From Linnemannia schmuckeri (Eukaryota > Mortierellomycota > Mortierellomycetes > Mortierellales > Mortierellaceae), in assembly GCA_029449235.1 (NCBI GenBank), contig JANATG010000004.1, forward strand, positions 2,914,001 to 2,978,000: DNA of 64,000 nt, written 5' to 3'. Below are positions 48,925-60,048 of the stretch, piece by piece. Both the position numbers and the translations under genes were made by a program. The notes below the pieces were generated by a model. It was not told the DNA's origin, did not search any database, and worked only from the letters and a program-made list of their open reading frames with translations. Position 1 is the stretch's first letter. Each line of letters starts with the position of its first letter.

Positions 48925-49981
48925 GAGAAAGAGAGGAAGGTCTAGAGGTCGACACACAGACAACACCCCCCCCTTCTCCCTACTGCCACTACCACTACCA
49001 CCAAACTTGTATATTACCACTATTCGCTTAGGCGAATAAAACAATCCAGCAAAGTAGAGACCCCAAAACGTAGCAAAGAAATGACGTTGCAAAAAAATGA
49101 AGGAAATTTTAGTGAGCGGATCATCTGTCAGTAGATCTTCCATTTTGGTGGCGCAACCATCAAAAAGCAACAAACCGGGTCCCAGACATGGTGCCAAGAT
49201 CAGCATCAGATACTAATAGACCTTAATGAAACATGGCCAATACCAGTATTACTTGGACGAATCAGCTGAAAATGAATGAGGGGGGATAAAAAACATAACA
49301 AAGGAACTGACTGCGGCTCTAATCAACGTCGGGAGAGAGCGAGAGGGCAAATGAGATAGGCGCCGCAGTATGAATCGGGACTGTCCCTTGTTTATGTTTT
49401 TTGCAGGCTAGAGAAGGAGGGGGACTGTGAGTGTTAAACTGGGGAGAGAAACGAGGAAAGGAAGAGAGGGAATTGTGGGTAGTACATGGCTATGGTAGTT
49501 CGTATGGCCCTGTCAATGGGCCGCAGTGCAAGTGAGAAATGTATCCGTAGTATTATGGTTCCATGTGTGTGTGTATGTGTGCGTGTGTGCCGTGCACAAA
49601 GGAGAGAAATCATCTACCTACTTCCGAAATGAGCCCTGGGGACGGGAATGAAGTGACTGAGGGAGTAACAACAAGAAGGGGTGTGAAGCCAAGTTACTCT
49701 TAGTAGCTGTCAAAACACATAAGAGAGGCAGGTCACCGCTCGCTTCTCTTTTCTTTTCTTCTTTCTCCACTCTCATTCATCACTGTCACTCCCCTCCTCC
49801 CTCTCCTTTTCATCCTCATCTCTCCCTGATCCCAACTATTCTTTCTATTTCGCTAGTCGCATTCTACTTCCACCCCTTCGTTATCTTTATTTCATTTCAT
49901 CAAGGACACCAATCCTTTTTCTCACACCCATCACACTACATCCAAGCCGGGACCCCTTCCCCACTACCAACAACACAACAA
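48925..49981. other. Spacer between monooxygenase and R3H gene
   Basis: About 1.06 kb with the monooxygenase 3' UTR, a GT-rich run near 49565-49590, and from 49740 a CT-rich then CAACA-rich leader for the R3H gene. No gene is seen. Confidence 0.5.
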
Positions 49982-52278
49982 ATGACGCGACACCCCCTCC
50001 CACCCATCGGCCACTCGATCCACGGCCAAACACAAGCAACACTGATGATGTTGCACCAACAGAGCCTCGAAAAAACCCTTCAATCCGCAATCACTCTCGT
50101 CGACGCTGACAACAACCCCATCGTCGCAAAGCAGCAACAGCAGAGGGCACACACCAAGAAGAAGAAAAAGTACTACCCTTGGCTCCAACGCGATTCTCAG
50201 ACTCAGAGAGAGAAAATTGGTGGTGAAGGAAGCAGGCGTCGCCAACGACACGATAACGGCAAGTTACACATATATGTTAGGGTGTGTTGGTGGGAGTAAT
50301 AAGGACACATGATATAGAGTGTCAAAAGAGTGCCTGCTTATCCTTCCCTGCCTTCCTTTTTATCCACTTGCCCCTCATCATTCCCTGTTGTCTGCCTTCA
50401 TATCCGAGTGTGCCCCTCCCTTCCTCTCCTCTCCCTTCGATCTGAAGTCTCTCCTATCTCTCCCCTTTATGAAGATTGGCCCTTGAATCCCTTCTCTGGA
50501 CTGGACGAGCGAACTAGCGATTTGACTCTTTCCCCTCGACTGCGGATAATTTCGAATCGGATTACCCCTGCTTGCGGCGTTGGATCAAATCGTAGACTCA
50601 TTGGACAGACACTCACACCACATACACAAACATACAGCACATGTTGAGGGAGAAAAGGCATAAAGACGTACAAGAAGCGTGAACCGTTGGTCAAACACGA
50701 TTGGACAGTACACACACGAAGGATGATAGCACGTATGCTCGCCTACTTCTGTGTCGTTCTCTTGCTATTTGTATAAACTCAACTTGGATTCCCCTTTCCT
50801 CTTGTATCGTTGTTGACTGCCTTGAAAGAAGAAATTGTAGACTGTGAAAGCGAGGCTGGGTTCCAATTGAGTAATGAAAGTGAGAGAGAAAGGGTTTATG
50901 CATCATGACAGAGTATAGCGATCGACAAAAATACAAAGCGCTTTCTCTGTTTATGAACCCTTACTTCTCTCCTCCTCGCTCTTTGGATATACATGCCGTC
51001 CCTCGCGATTCCAAAAAGAATTTTTTTTTTTTTGGTCGTCTTTCTTACCTATCCTCTTATTCTCTCTATCTCTCCTCTCTCGTTCCCATTTCGTTGTCAT
51101 CTACGAAACGGGTAATTTCCCTCATCTTGTACGGTCCTCTCCTTTACTGTCTTTTCTTCTGCGCGTGAGAATAGACAAGTTTGTGCATCATCCTTTTGCA
51201 GTCCTCTACCAGGCCGACTTGGCCTTCCCAGGCTATGGTCATGATGCCCCCTCGTTCCATTGGAAATATGACTCTGTCATTGAATCCCTCATCCGTAACA
51301 ACCCTCCTTCCTCAAGACGCTCCAAGGTCGCCAATGCCACCGAGGAGAAATCTGAGCCTACTGCCTCTGCAAGTGTTCCTCAGATCGGCCATCGACTCTT
51401 GACGCGTGCTCAACGGAAAGATATCAAAAAAGTCCATGTCCCTCAGGGGATTGTCATGCAGTACGAGGGAGAGTTGGTCAACTTTTTGGACCAGCTTACT
51501 CTTTCCGATGACGAGAGCGATGATAGCAGCGACGAGAGTAATCCTGCCGACACCTCCGCTCCTGTACTTGCAGTTGCCGCTGTGGTCGAGATGGAGAAGG
51601 CCGGGCAGACAAAGGAAGATGATGTGTCGACTGAGGCAGAGCTGTCCAACTGGGTGGTTGTCGAGAAACCTGCCGTAGTCGAGACACAGCCAGTGAAGGA
51701 GGTTCTTGTTGAGAAGATCGAGACGCCTGTTACTGCAACGGAGGAGCTGGAGGCCGAAGAAGAAGATGAGGAGCGACCTCAGGTCTACCTCCGCTGGGAC
51801 ATTCAGGACCAGTTCCTTCGCTTTGTCGCCCATGCCCTCGTCGCCTTCTATGGCCTTGTTTCCTTCAGTAAGTATCCTTTATGGGTCAAGCCATTGTAAT
51901 TTGTCCGCGCTCTCTGTACAAATGCATTGAAGTACTTGTCATCAGAGGCTGACCGCGTGTTATTGTTCAATGCGAAATTTAATAGGTAAAACGGCCAAGG
52001 ACGGAAAGCGGTGGGTATACATCTGCCATCCCTGCCATCTGGACTCGATCTACCAACTGGCCTCTCCAACTCCCGCAAGCACACCCGCAAGCACTGCAGA
52101 GCGGTCGCAGGGTCCTCGTCGCCAAAAGACGCTGGAACACGTTCAAGAGATGGCTGTCCATGAATTGGAACTGTTGTGGAACCGGATTGAGCCTACAAAG
52201 TTGTTGTCGAGCCACTGTCCTCGCCCCGATATGACCTTCTTTGAATACCTTTACCCTGCCACTCGACCTGTCTTCTGA
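49982..52278 (+). CDS. R3H-domain protein (R3HDM4-like)
   Basis: This is a probable nucleic-acid-binding protein. Three exons are proposed: 49982-50258, 51175-51867 and 51986-52278, giving 420 residues. The SRRRQRHDN block at the end of exon 1 and HHPFAVLYQADLAF after it resemble the R3H-associated N-terminal domain. An acidic region follows (SDDESDDSSDESN, then Glu-rich). The R3H-like core is RWDIQDQFLRFVAHALVAFY GLVSFS with a Lys/Arg-rich return strand (KRWVYI) completed by exon 3. The 916-bp first intron is most simply closed with a GC donor (G/GCAAGT) and AG acceptor. An alternative GT donor two bases further, with an acceptor six bases earlier, also keeps frame. Family assignment is by motif pattern and is moderate. 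Confidence 0.72.
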
Positions 52279-53962
52279 AGATTGAGGGGCTCGGTGGTGG
52301 AGAGGTGTATGTAGATGACGTTGCTATATTATCAACTATTTCCCTTCTTTGTTCAGCTAGAGGTTGTTTTTGAACTTGTTGTTTTTGAATTTTGTAATAG
52401 AAGTGTTGTTTTTATTACGTTGATAAAAAAAACCACGCGTTGTTTGTGCGACACCAATATAAAAGTCTGCATTTTTTTAAAGCAGACTGAAGACCATTTC
52501 TCTTCCTCTTCTAAAAGCGATTGCGCTTTTTCCTTTTCGTGTTTTTCCCTCGCCTTCTTCCTTTTTTCACCTCGCCCTTTTCTCTCTTCTCGGTTGTCAA
52601 AATAAGCACGGCGTTAGAAAGGGGATTACACTGTTGATGTGTCCAAAAGTGGAAGAGGCTGGACTTGATTTGCCAAAGGGGAAATCAAGGCGAGTCCAGG
52701 GAGAGACCGGCCGTGATGTGAATGTGAGCACGTGGCCTCCAACAAGAACCAGATAAAGGAGCTGGGTCTCCTAAGCCAGTTCAAAGGCAGACGGTGGTGT
52801 TGAATGTTGATAGGGGATTTGTGTCCAGAGTGGTTTATATACACATTCACCAAGGATCTGTTCCGTAAATAACATAATGACAAAAAGCGTGGTTTGCGAA
52901 ATATCGGGCTACTACCTGGCTGTTTTTACGTTAGTCGCTGAAAGGGATTATGGGGTTGGCATGTTAGTCAAATCGCTCGACTCGGCTGGGTTGCAGAGAG
53001 GACAAACACGTACTGCATCGACCCTAATAAAAACCGTTAGTTGTCTGTCAAAGATATGACTCGGAGACGCGGTTTAATCTTAGAGCACAGTCCGGACGCG
53101 TTTAGAAATGATGAATGGTCGTTCGTCTCTTCGTGATTTTTTTTATCTTATCAATATGTGAATATCGTACACAATATATTCCTCACTATCAAGAATCGTT
53201 TGCTGTTTGTGAAAAAAGAAGCACTTGGATGCCAAGAGTAAACTGCGCTTGCACCTTTGGACGGGGTATTCCCTTAAGCAAAGCAGAGAGAGGGAAGAAC
53301 AATGGGGAGGGTGCAGTTGAAAGGGAACAAGCACGATCCATTCCCTCTGTTTCATTCGTTTGACTGTCAGTTGCTATTTGAGTTCATAGGAGGTTAAAAG
53401 GGGAGGGATGAATAATAAATGCCTTCTGCGATGGATTTTGAGAAAGAGAAATAGAAAGAGTGGAGGCATCTGCCTTTTTATAGCCATCGTTTATTCAGAT
53501 TCAGAGAGAAAGGGATTTTACATCCGGTTTGAGAGCGATGCATCTCTGCTAAATGCCCGTTAAAAAGTCTAACAATCGGAAGTTAGTATGCGCTATTAAT
53601 GTTTTGCACTTGTTGGACAGCACACTCTTTCCTTTCTTCCTCTCATTCATCACTTCAGCTTCTGACCTTGGCTATTACTTTCAAGGCTCGTAGTTATTTA
53701 CTTAACAGTCGTTTTGCTAGAAGCTAGCTGTACCTTTTTCTTTCTTTTATTCCTTTTATTCTCATCAGCCGATGAACTTAAATAAAAACGGTGGGGCAAT
53801 GCTGCTTTGGTCCTTACTGTATTACTTTGAAAAAAAAAAAAAGAACGATACTATGGATAAGGACAGGGTGTATGTTATGTGTGTTCGGTGTTGTATGTGT
53901 TAAGTGCTGTGTGTTGGAGTGCCTGTATGAACAAGCAAGAAAAAGACAAAAAAGTTGCGGAA
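52279..53962. other. Intergenic region with a degenerate duplicated segment
   Basis: No supported gene. The stretch 52640-52865 resembles 56515-56705 by eye: shared AAATCAAGG, GATGTG.ATGT, CCTAAG.CAGTT.AAGGC and a TATA/CACA-rich end, in the same order. It may be a duplicated promoter or flank of the secreted-protein cluster. A small frame at 52877-53059 follows it, without recognisable content. Confidence 0.4.
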
Positions 53963-54612
53963 CTACTCGGGAGAGTCACCGTTATCATCCTTCGAAACAG
54001 GAACTAATGTCCAAAGGTCGAACCCTTCCTTTTCGGCGGGGTGAGAAACCAGCACCACATCACCTTGGTCGGTGACCATCTGAACCGATACCGTACTGTC
54101 CCCAAAAGGGAAAATACGATACTTATCACTCTCAGCAGTGGTACTTCCCTCGCCAACAGACGTAGCAACGTTCTCCAAGTTGAACCTGAATAAATCGTGA
54201 GACAGTCCCAGATGACGGTCGCCGTATGCGGCACCGGCCTCCTTGACAGTCAGGAACCCGTTATGTGCTTGTTTCAGGGTATAAGCAGCAGTAGTAGAGG
54301 CAGCAACAGCACCGTCACCACTACCAATTGATTTGGTGTCACTGGGGAGGCGTTCGACCGTCCAGATGTCGCCCGTGGTATGAACTTCCGAGATTAAGGG
54401 AGGCTCGGTATCGTTTGCGCCTATCGTGACAAAAATGCACCGGATTTTCCGATCCTGTACCGGCCCGGTACCAGTTCTCTGCCGGAGGAGGCGGCGGCGG
54501 TGGTGGGAACGGCAGTAACGAGGTAGGCTTGAGTGACCATCAAGAAGAGGAAGAACAAGGAGAAGGCTAGAGTGGTCGACGAGTTTGACCGAGAGTTGTT
54601 CGTGCGGGCCAT
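53963..54612 (-). pseudogene. Secreted-protein paralog 1, single apparent frameshift
   Basis: From the ATG at 54612 the frame gives a charged N-terminus, a strong hydrophobic signal segment (LAFSLFFLFLMVTQAYLV) and then VPGRYRIGKSGAFLS before a stop at 54421. In another frame, sequence from about 54440 to the stop at 53963 is fully open and matches paralogs (DIWTVERLPSD, YTLKQAHNGFLTV, DKYRIFPFGDSTVSVQMV, FDLWTLVPVS). The frames meet at a run of five T bases near 54434, so one lost base explains the break. Total length would be about 217 residues. Either a recent pseudogene or a sequence error; the rest is intact. No known domain was recognised. Confidence 0.65.
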
Positions 54613-55451
54613 TTTTTTCTTTTGGTCACTTCAAGACTTCAAGTGCGGTTTTCTTTTTTCAAAGTAGCTGAAACGAAGGAAAATAAAAATAAAAATAAAA
54701 ATGGTTAGCTTCTTTCACGGTCGCTCGAGTGTAACAATGGAAACAAAATTACCTTTGATGCTTGATAAGAATACGGATGGAAATAGAGTACTGAAATATG
54801 TCAAGTCAATGGTTTGAACGTAATCAAAGCAACAAAAAAAAAAGTAAGAGGAAAAAGAGGCGATCCTCAGAGGGACAACATTCACAACATTTTTCTTTCG
54901 CCTTTCAGCTCCGTCTTTTGTCTTTGTGTACTTTATCTTCACGAGATCTAGTCTAGACCCATGTCTTCTTTTACCCGACCTACAAAAAGGTGTACAACGA
55001 CAAACCATTGCTCGCCAAAATGAAACGAGCCGTCCATATCTGTTATTCCCCGCACAGACAGAAATCACCCTTTTTTGTCGTTTTTCTAACCATAATTTTC
55101 GCTCTTAATTGTTTGCCCACAACCAACGAACAAGCCTCCTCGATAATATCTGTTTTTTAACCCCTCCGTGTTATCTTTTGCTCATAAACCTCACAGCCCT
55201 TCTAAAGGTTACAAAGCGACCCCGCCTTTCTGTATCCATTTCCACCCGCTCAACCCGAATAGTCTATCCCATCTTAACTAGAAACAATACAGAGAGGTAA
55301 CTCCCATGTATCCCCTCCTATTTCCATCTATAGATAAAGAAAACACGATATCTCGCTAAAGAATGTCCAGCGATTGTTATCATAATTGAGAAGTAACTGG
55401 TTCAGTTAGAAGGACAAATAAGTGTATCTTATCCACATCCTCGAGAAGAAA
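54613..55451. other. Spacer between paralogs 1 and 2
   Basis: It holds the upstream region of paralog 1 and the downstream region of paralog 2, both on the minus strand. A short AAAAAT tandem repeat lies near 54680-54702. No gene is seen. Confidence 0.5.
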
Positions 55452-55983
55452 TCAATCTATTTGAACAGAGGTCCATAAGTCGTTTCTCTGTGATATAAAA
55501 GTATGCAGGAGCTCTACCCTGGATGACTCCTCGTCGACTACCTTCTGAACCGACAACCCTCCTCCCACAACAGAATCGACGCGGTACAAGTTAGATTCCT
55601 AAGAAACCTTGTTCAGAAAGAACTGAGGTGACCCTGTATCTAAAAGCAATTGCTGGCCAGGTTGGATGGATTGGCTCTGACCAGCCGACAAGACATGAGT
55701 AATATGTTCTTGAGAGTATAAGGACCATTGGAGTAGTCGCCATAGACAGCAAGTTTCCAGACGTTGTTTTTTTCCTCGATGCTGACTTCGAAAGCGAGGC
55801 TCTTTACGAAAGGGTCCATGCCGAGGTAGAGTGACAGTCCGGCTCGTTCGCTAATACCTTTTCCTATTAAGGTCACCAGCGGCAACAAGGGATACGAGGC
55901 AGACTTGAGAAAGGATAAATGCCAGGACGGCAAGCCAGCAGGAATTGGGGTTCAGCAGGCAGGTCATCCGTACAACAGCCATG
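55452..55983 (-). pseudogene. Secreted-protein paralog 2, multiply broken
   Basis: The ATG at 55983 opens a signal peptide (WLAVLAFILSQVCLVSLVAAG) and then GDLNRKRY before a TAG at about 55857. Homology continues in a second frame (SLAFEVSIEEKNNVWKLAVY, GPYTLKN) to a stop near 55640. It resumes in a third frame after another in-frame stop (NLYRVDSVVGGGLSVQKVV, NDLWTSVQID) to 55452. At DNA level the GGTGAC.. through GACTGTCACTCT.. to AACAACGTCTGG stretch closely matches paralog 4. At least two frameshifts or stops make this a clear relic. Confidence 0.75.
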
Positions 55984-57025
55984 CTAACTGAAGGCGATGG
56001 ACGATAGATATTGAAAGAGTGGTGTAAGCAATAGGATCTCGCGGATGGTGAGCAAAGGGCGTGTACATAATGAAAGAATTGAATGATTGAATCCGTTAGC
56101 TTGGTTCGTGAAGAAGATTTGAGGGTAGTGGTGGAGGAGGATAGTGAAGAGAACAGGCTTGAGAGCGGAGGAGCTTTAAAGGAAGGAAACGGAGAAGAGG
56201 CTACGGTGCTGAGGTCTATTGTAGTACTCAGATAATATTTTTCTTTGTTCATTCTTTTGAAGGCGTGAGACTAAGCGTATGACAAGTGCCCAAAGGATTT
56301 GCATGCATGGGTGTTCGATCGGTGTTTAGTGAAGCCGAGCTGAAGCACAGAGAGGGTCTAAGCGCAAGAACGGAATCCCGTTCCTTTTCCCCGACAACTC
56401 CAACGCATGAACCGCGCCCCCTGTCTTGAACTGGAGACTACCCTCCCTTGAAAGAAATTTACTCCTTTCCGTTCTCTTCTTTTTACGAGGGTGCTACTGT
56501 GTCAAGAGAATAGGCAGAGGTGGGCAATTGGTCCAAGAGAAATCAAGGGAAGACCAAGGACAGGGAGGGGTTTGATGTGGATGTTGGATATGGATCTTGA
56601 ATGTGGGCTCAATGGCTACAGTCCTAAGCAGTTGAAGGCAAGTTGTGTGTTGACAGGTGATCTGGGCTAAAAGAGTGGCTCACACACATACCAACGAATC
56701 CTTGCTTACTCCGCCGCATGTTTGTTGAATAACGAGTTAAAAGTTATCTTTTGACATTTTTTTTCGCATAATTATCATCGCACAGAAAAAAAGAACATGG
56801 GGTTTCTTTGAGTTTTTGTGGAACAAACCAACAGAACGATGTGTTTCTTATATAATACGCTGGCAGAATGAGCTTGCTTGGCCCTTTTCTTGAACAGTCT
56901 TAACCTTGCCTTCACCACAGCACTTCACCCCATTTCCGTCTTCCAAACAATTTCAAGTCGCCTAAGGTAAAATTAACAACGACACAATCTTCATACATTT
57001 CTGTTGTATGTTATTTTGCTATTGA
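55984..57025. promoter_or_regulatory. Divergent upstream region of paralogs 2 and 3
   Basis: One kilobase between two divergent starts. It includes the segment at 56515-56705 that resembles 52640-52865, a TATA-like TATAATA at 56851-56857, and a CT/CA-rich leader (56890-57000) for paralog 3. Confidence 0.45.
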
Positions 57026-57551
57026 ATGTATTCTACGACATCCATCCTCGTCCGTTTAGCACTGCCCGTTTGAACTCCTCATCGACCCTATTCGCCGCTC
57101 TGGTCTTCTCGCAATCCTACATTACCTTTGTTGTTGCTACGGATCTGGAGTCTGGTCGGCAAAGATTCCGACAATTCACAACGGCCATCAACGTCATTGG
57201 CGGTCACAACAGCTTTTCGGTTGAAGCCACCGAGACGAAAAGTGGTTCCATCTTGGCCATCCGGCGACTTGATATGGATGGCCCCTACACAATATACAGT
57301 GAAGACGCAAAGTACCTGTCGTCGAGGGCACAGCCGATCCTGCTTAACAGGGCGCTCGGCTTGTGCTGAACGATGGGTATTACAACTGTACAATTTTGGA
57401 GCATCTTGCCAAGGGACTCCTCAGGTACCTCATCTCACCCTCTAGAGAAGCTGGTTTGACTATCCAAAAGAGCGCTGCTGAACCCGAGTTGGTCGTGCAA
57501 GACACCACCGAACAAGAAAATGAGGCGTGGTTGTTCGACTCTGTCAAGTAA
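57026..57551 (+). pseudogene. Secreted-protein paralog 3, frameshifted
   Basis: The only good ATG (57026) opens MYSTTSILVRLALPV and stops. The signal-like hydrophobic segment (STLFAALVFSQSYITFVVA) and the body (SFSVEATETKSGSILAI, DGPYTIYSEDAKYLSSRAQP) are in a second frame that ends at 57369. The C-terminal part (LVLNDGYYNCTILEH, GLTIQKSAAEPELVVQ, NEAWLFDSVK) is in a third frame ending at 57551. The order of blocks matches paralogs 1, 2 and 4. A poly(A) signal AATAAA remains at 57588-57593. Two frame breaks argue for a relic; an unrecognised intron is less likely because no splice sites fall at the breaks. Confidence 0.7.
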
Positions 57552-57660
57552 AAACCTTTTTTTTTCATGTTGCGAATGCAATTGACAAATAAAGAATCCA
57601 TCGGACCCTCAGCTCTCTTCTGTATTTTGGTGTGGATTTATGTCAAACAAAGACAACAAA

Positions 57661-58077
57661 TTACAAGGTAGTGTCACTTTCTGTCATCCAAGTGTTGTTT
57701 AGATGTGAAGGAGGGTCCACTATCATTGACACTCTTAGGTAGGGAATCTCTCCGCGCAATGCAGAAAAAAGGGGCGAAGAACAAGTGCGGACAACACTAA
57801 GTGATTTGCCTGGATTAAGGAGGACGAAGGGAGAATACATGACATAATGGGTCTCTGGAAAAGAAAGTAAAGAGAAGGCGCCTGTCCCTATCACCTCTTT
57901 GGGTGCTATTAATGTGTTTGAGGATACGGGACTATGGCGTTCGTTGCCTGTCCTAGAACGTTCTTTAAAAAAAACACGGCGTAAACAGGCTTCAGGCGCA
58001 AAAAAAAAAGTCCTCAAAGGAATGTTCAAGCTGGGCACCTTTTTTTGTTGGCTAGATAATAAAATTGCCTTGCCCAT
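57661..58077 (-). pseudogene. Possible relic of the same secreted family
   Basis: The minus-strand frame ends with THYVMYSPFVLLNPGKSLSV and YLRVSMIVDPP..NNTWMTES, which vaguely follow the family order (Y-T/L, G-R-x-L-S, Y-R-x-S, W-T). No signal peptide precedes it and the first half looks random. This could be chance. Confidence 0.25.
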
Positions 58078-58340
58078 TTGCTTTCTTAACTTTTGATCTT
58101 TTACCCTCGACTTTCCTTAAAACTCTTCATTCACCTCTCATCCATTTACACCAAACGTGAATGGTAGTCGTTGTACTCGTCGTACTCGTTTTCCTTGTTC
58201 TGTTTTGTGTTCTAGTATGGTTTGCGTGTACAGTGCCTAACGATTAACAAACAAAAACCAAAAAAAAAAAAAAAAAAAACCGCTGAATCTAACTTCGCTT
58301 TTCTTAGCGCAAAACACCATCCAATAGCCCAATCTCAAAA

Positions 58341-58854
58341 ATGACCCACCCAAGTCCTCTGTCTGTCTTTTTGCAGACCACCCTGGCTTTTCTCTCTTCT
58401 CAAGCCTTCCTAGTTCCCCACGTAGCCGCTGGTGACATCTACTCTCAAAAATACAGGAGCTGGACTGTCACTCTCCGTCGGGGTGGACACTGTCGCATAG
58501 TAGTTCACAGTCGAGGCCATCATCGAGGGAGAGAACAACGTCTGGATCCTTGCTATCCATGGCAGTCGTCACGATGGGCCTTGCACGCTTGGGAACCTAT
58601 ACTCGGGAAGGATTCTCTCCATCGATGAAGGCAAACCCATTCAACCGCGCAGTCCACTGTCGATGGAGGTTGAGCCGACACTATCCTATCTGGACCAGGT
58701 TACTCAGGGATCGGACGTGTACCGCATCTTGTCCTTTGAGGGTAGTTGGTTTTCGGTCCAGAAGGAGACAGTTGAAGGATCGTCCAAGGTGGTCTTACAG
58801 CCTATTTCTGACCAGCAAGGGAACGATCAGTGGACATTTATCCGTTTGAATTGA
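58341..58854 (+). pseudogene. Secreted-protein paralog 4, frameshift and double stop
   Basis: The ATG at 58341 gives a clear signal peptide ending HVAAGD and then a frame that stops at 58628 with no family match after about residue 40. The homologous body is in another frame directly after two consecutive TAG codons (58498-58503). It contains FTVEAIIEGENNVWILAIHG, CTLGNLYSGRILSIDEGKPI, DVYRILSFEGSWFSVQKETV and NDQWTFIRLN up to 58854. The body is otherwise open for 116 codons, so decay may be recent. AATAAA follows at 58935-58940. Confidence 0.75.
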
Positions 58855-60048
58855 TTTCTTTGAGGATGCGGGTCTAGCCACCTCGGCTGTCCTACTTTCA
58901 ACTTTGTTTTATCAATGAGAACTCCTCAACAGGTAATAAAATACCTTTTCCAAAAAGCAGGTGCTCAACTTTAATATTGTCTTTTGGACAGATGGAAGAT
59001 GGTTCATGCATGTGTATGCTCCCCTTTGTTTGTTGATCATGGTGGACGTTCGAGTTGAGGAAAAAAAGAGAAGAACAACAAGACAATGCGCACCTTGAAG
59101 CCTGTCGAGGATCTGGTTGGAAATGGCAGGGAGATGGAGGTAACTATGCCTCTGCCGGACCTTAGTACCTCCAAAAAAAAAAAAGAACATTTGAATAAGA
59201 GCCTCCTGGAAAAAAGCAACCATCATCAGCCTGTGCATATTACTTTCTGTATGGCTATCTTGGTTCCCATGACCCTTTTCTGACCCAAGCGCATTGTCTT
59301 CCTATCTCTTCAAAAACAACCATTTTGTGAGATATCCCCTTGCACACACCTCTGCCCGCGTTTTTATTTTATTCACCTTCCGCTCAGGGATCTGTGTTAT
59401 CCGCAATTGATCATCAAATGCACACACGCACACACGAAAAAAAAAACGCTTACTCAGCCACTGATCGCTGCGCCCCATTCGCGGGTCTCATAAATAATGT
59501 ATATCTATCTACCCATCACTTTCAGACGCTACATTTTGTCCAACAAAACTGTCTTACAAAAAAAAGGTGTGCGCTTGCTATATATACTTGGCAAGCAGGT
59601 CTTTTATGTATGCATTCCGTGACTCCATCTGCTTTTCTCGCCTATTGAAGCCATGTCTCTCCCCTCTCGCCCCCTCAAATCACATTTTGCAGTTGCATTC
59701 AACAACAACACCCCTTGAAAAATTCTCTGACTCATTTGCACGCTGTGTTACGAAAAGGTTCAAAACGAGAAGGAGAATAAAAAATGCAAGATGCTCACAT
59801 TGATGTGCGCGAGAAATACATGAGAAGAAAAATGGACGAACGGCATTGTTGCAATGAAGAACGATTTATTAGGCTGTTGTTTCACTCTGCTTGGATGCGA
59901 CTTCTAATTACTCTTTTTTCGTATGATAAAGAGGAGGAGAAAGAGGAGGAGAAAGAGGAGGAGAAAGAGGAGGAGAAAGAGGAAGAGGAAGAGGAGCGGA
60001 AGTACGGAGTGGGGAGGGGTGGGGCGGGGTCCAGCTGGATAAAATCTA
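58855..60048. other. Spacer with GA-rich tandem repeat
   Basis: No supported gene. A 12-bp tandem repeat (GAGGAGGAGAAA) occupies about 59932-59997, just beyond the 3' end of paralog 5. The frame across it (59784-60059) is a Glu/Lys artefact of the repeat. Confidence 0.5.
59932..59997 (+). repeat. 12-bp GA-rich tandem repeat
   Basis: About four full copies of GAGGAGGAGAAA followed by degenerate GAGGAA units. Confidence 0.85.

Noticed and set aside
48586..49206. 206-codon minus-strand frame
   Set aside because: Antisense shadow of the last monooxygenase exon and its 3' region.
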